DNA from: Bin87 sp965116565
GTDB lineage: Bacteria > Chloroflexota > Dehalococcoidia > Lucifugimonadales > UBA3495
Reading direction: 5' to 3'
Assembly (NCBI GenBank): GCA_965116565.1
Contig: OZ220699.1
Location: forward strand, 3,038,001-3,102,000
Length of the DNA stretch: 64,000 nucleotides
Part shown: positions 63,124 through 64,000 of the stretch, one piece after another
How positions within the stretch are numbered: position 1 is the first letter of the stretch
Layout of the letters: every line of letters starts with the position of its first letter
Notes under the pieces: generated by a model
Database searches by the model: none
What the model saw: the letters and a program-made list of their open reading frames with translations, nothing else
What the model was told of the DNA's origin: nothing
Position numbers and translations under genes: made by a program

Positions 63124-64000
63124 CTATGGCAGACCGACGCTAACTTGAGCCGCGTGGAGGGTGTTTTTGATCAGCATGGCCACAGTCATCGGGCCAATAC
63201 CGCCCGGAACGGGGGTAATGGCCTCCGCTTTTTTTGATACCGGGTCGAAATCAACATCCCCCACCAAACGATAACCGCGGCGCCTAGAGGAGTCCTCGAC
63301 CCGGTTGATACCGACATCAATTACGACTCCTCCCGGGCGGACCATGTCCGCGCCGATGGCACGGGGGACACCCATGGCAGCCACCAGTATGTCGGCTTCT
63401 CGCGTTATAGAGGGCAGGTCCCGGGTTCTGGTGTGGCAAACGGTTACGGTGGCGTTTCCGCCCGAGTTCCGCTGCATCAAGAGGGCCGCCAACGGCTTGC
63501 CGACGATGTTGCTGCGACCGACGATAACCACATGCTGGCCGGCAGGGTCGAATCCTGATCGGAGGAGAACCTGTTGCACTCCAGCCGGCGTGCACGGCAG
63601 GAAAGTGGGTTCCCCCCGCAGCATCCGGCCCTGACTGACGGGGTGCAGTCCGTCCACATCTTTATGAGGGTCGATCCGCTCGATGGCCGCAGCCTCGTTC
63701 AGATGATCGGGTAGAGGCAGTTGGAGCAATATACCGTGGAACTTTGGGTCGCCGTTGAGGCGGTCGATGAGCTCCCTCAGATCATCCTGGGACGATGCGG
63801 CGGAAACATTGAAGGTCTGCGAGAAGATACCTGCATCCGCGCAGGCGCGAGCTTTGTTTCGGACGTACACCGCCGAGGCCGGATCGTCGCCGACGAGCAC
63901 AGCTGCCAAGCCGGGGATTACGCCGTGCGTTTGCACCAATTGGGAGACCGCCTGGGCCACTTCCGCTCGGAGGTCGGCGGCGAGATCGTTGCCGTTCAGA
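63124..64000 (-). CDS. folD: Bifunctional methylenetetrahydrofolate dehydrogenase/cyclohydrolase, 5' end cut by window
   Basis: FolD interconverts methylene-, methenyl- and formyl-tetrahydrofolate. It has GLAAVLVGDDPASAVYVRNKARACADAGI, LLQLPLPDHLNEAAAIERIDPHKDVDGLHP, PCTPAGVQQVL, VVIGRSNIVGKPLAALLM and PVPGGIGPMTVAML. The frame continues from the window edge (LNGNDLAADLRAEVAQAV), so the ATG is beyond 64000 and only about the first ten residues are missing. The next downstream gene is queA after 16 bp. Confidence 0.95.
   Translation of the reverse strand, partial: LNGNDLAADLRAEVAQAVSQLVQTHGVIPGLAAVLVGDDPASAVYVRNKARACADAGIFSQTFNVSAASSQDDLRELIDRLNGDPKFHGILLQLPLPDHLNEAAAIERIDPHKDVDGLHPVSQGRMLRGEPTFLPCTPAGVQQVLLRSGFDPAGQHVVIVGRSNIVGKPLAALLMQRNSGGNATVTVCHTRTRDLPSITREADILVAAMGVPRAIGADMVRPGGVVIDVGINRVEDSSRRRGYRLVGDVDFDPVSKKAEAITPVPGGIGPMTVAMLIKNTLHAAQVSVGLP

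Overview
The window is 64 kb of GC-rich bacterial chromosome with dense, mostly housekeeping and catabolic genes. I see no rRNA or tRNA gene, prophage, transposase or CRISPR array. The gene mix points to an aerobic, heterotrophic Chloroflexota lineage, perhaps of the SAR202/Dehalococcoidia type: a Baeyer-Villiger-type flavin monooxygenase, two luciferase-like flavin oxidoreductases, family-5 peptide-type ABC importers with Ala/Pro-rich lipoprotein linkers, and GWWVLAA-type MFS carriers. That placement is inferred from gene content, not from a phylogenetic marker analysis.

Layout. 1-9.7 kb: the 3' part of rpoC (cut by the window edge) with a clean terminator, pyrD, an iron-ADH-fold protein with altered metal-site motifs, a PaREP1/HEPN-like protein coupled to mtaB, and a metallo-beta-lactamase-fold hydrolase. 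10-16.6 kb: a potassium channel, then a minus-strand operon hydrolase-lspA-rluD-glnS-gltX, in which lspA carries an extra zinc ribbon. 16.7-26 kb: threonine aldolase, an isochorismatase-fold protein, an arrestin-like protein, a GNAT enzyme, rarA, an acyl-CoA carboxylase carboxyltransferase followed by two very small genes and an LLM oxidoreductase, then folP-folK. 26-31.4 kb is accessory and partly decayed: an SDR remnant, a zinc-ribbon/HEPN-like gene split between two frames at a GGGAAAG heptamer, a second HEPN-like gene interrupted in frame by dispersed repeats, and a Baeyer-Villiger-type monooxygenase. 31.2-34.5 kb: two tandem MFS paralogues with a cupin and a small coupled gene.

At about 34.5-35 kb transcription diverges and the plus strand changes from C-rich to G-rich. 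To the right lie a complete dipeptide-type ABC importer (SBP, two permeases, two ATPases), a flavin-binding PPOX protein, an M50 protease, a second metallo-hydrolase, apt, a repeat-rich gene-poor 1.1 kb, and yraN-rnhB-mnmA. From 48 to 57.4 kb a plus-strand catabolic block runs F420/FMN oxidoreductase, PEP-mutase/isocitrate-lyase-like enzyme, a second ABC importer without ATPases, an SMP-30-like lactonase, a BNR-repeat protein and an unknown protein. A sodium/solute symporter, a zinc-ribbon membrane protein, an FAH-family hydrolase, a membrane protein, queA and a 3' portion of folD close the window.

Two themes recur. First, near-perfect palindromes built on GGGGCGA/TCGCCCC sit downstream of six genes, one of them inside the second ABC operon between the binding protein and its permease. 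Second, the genome is tightly packed: several operon genes overlap by GTGA or ATGA, and three convergent pairs overlap by exactly 4 bp through their stop codons.
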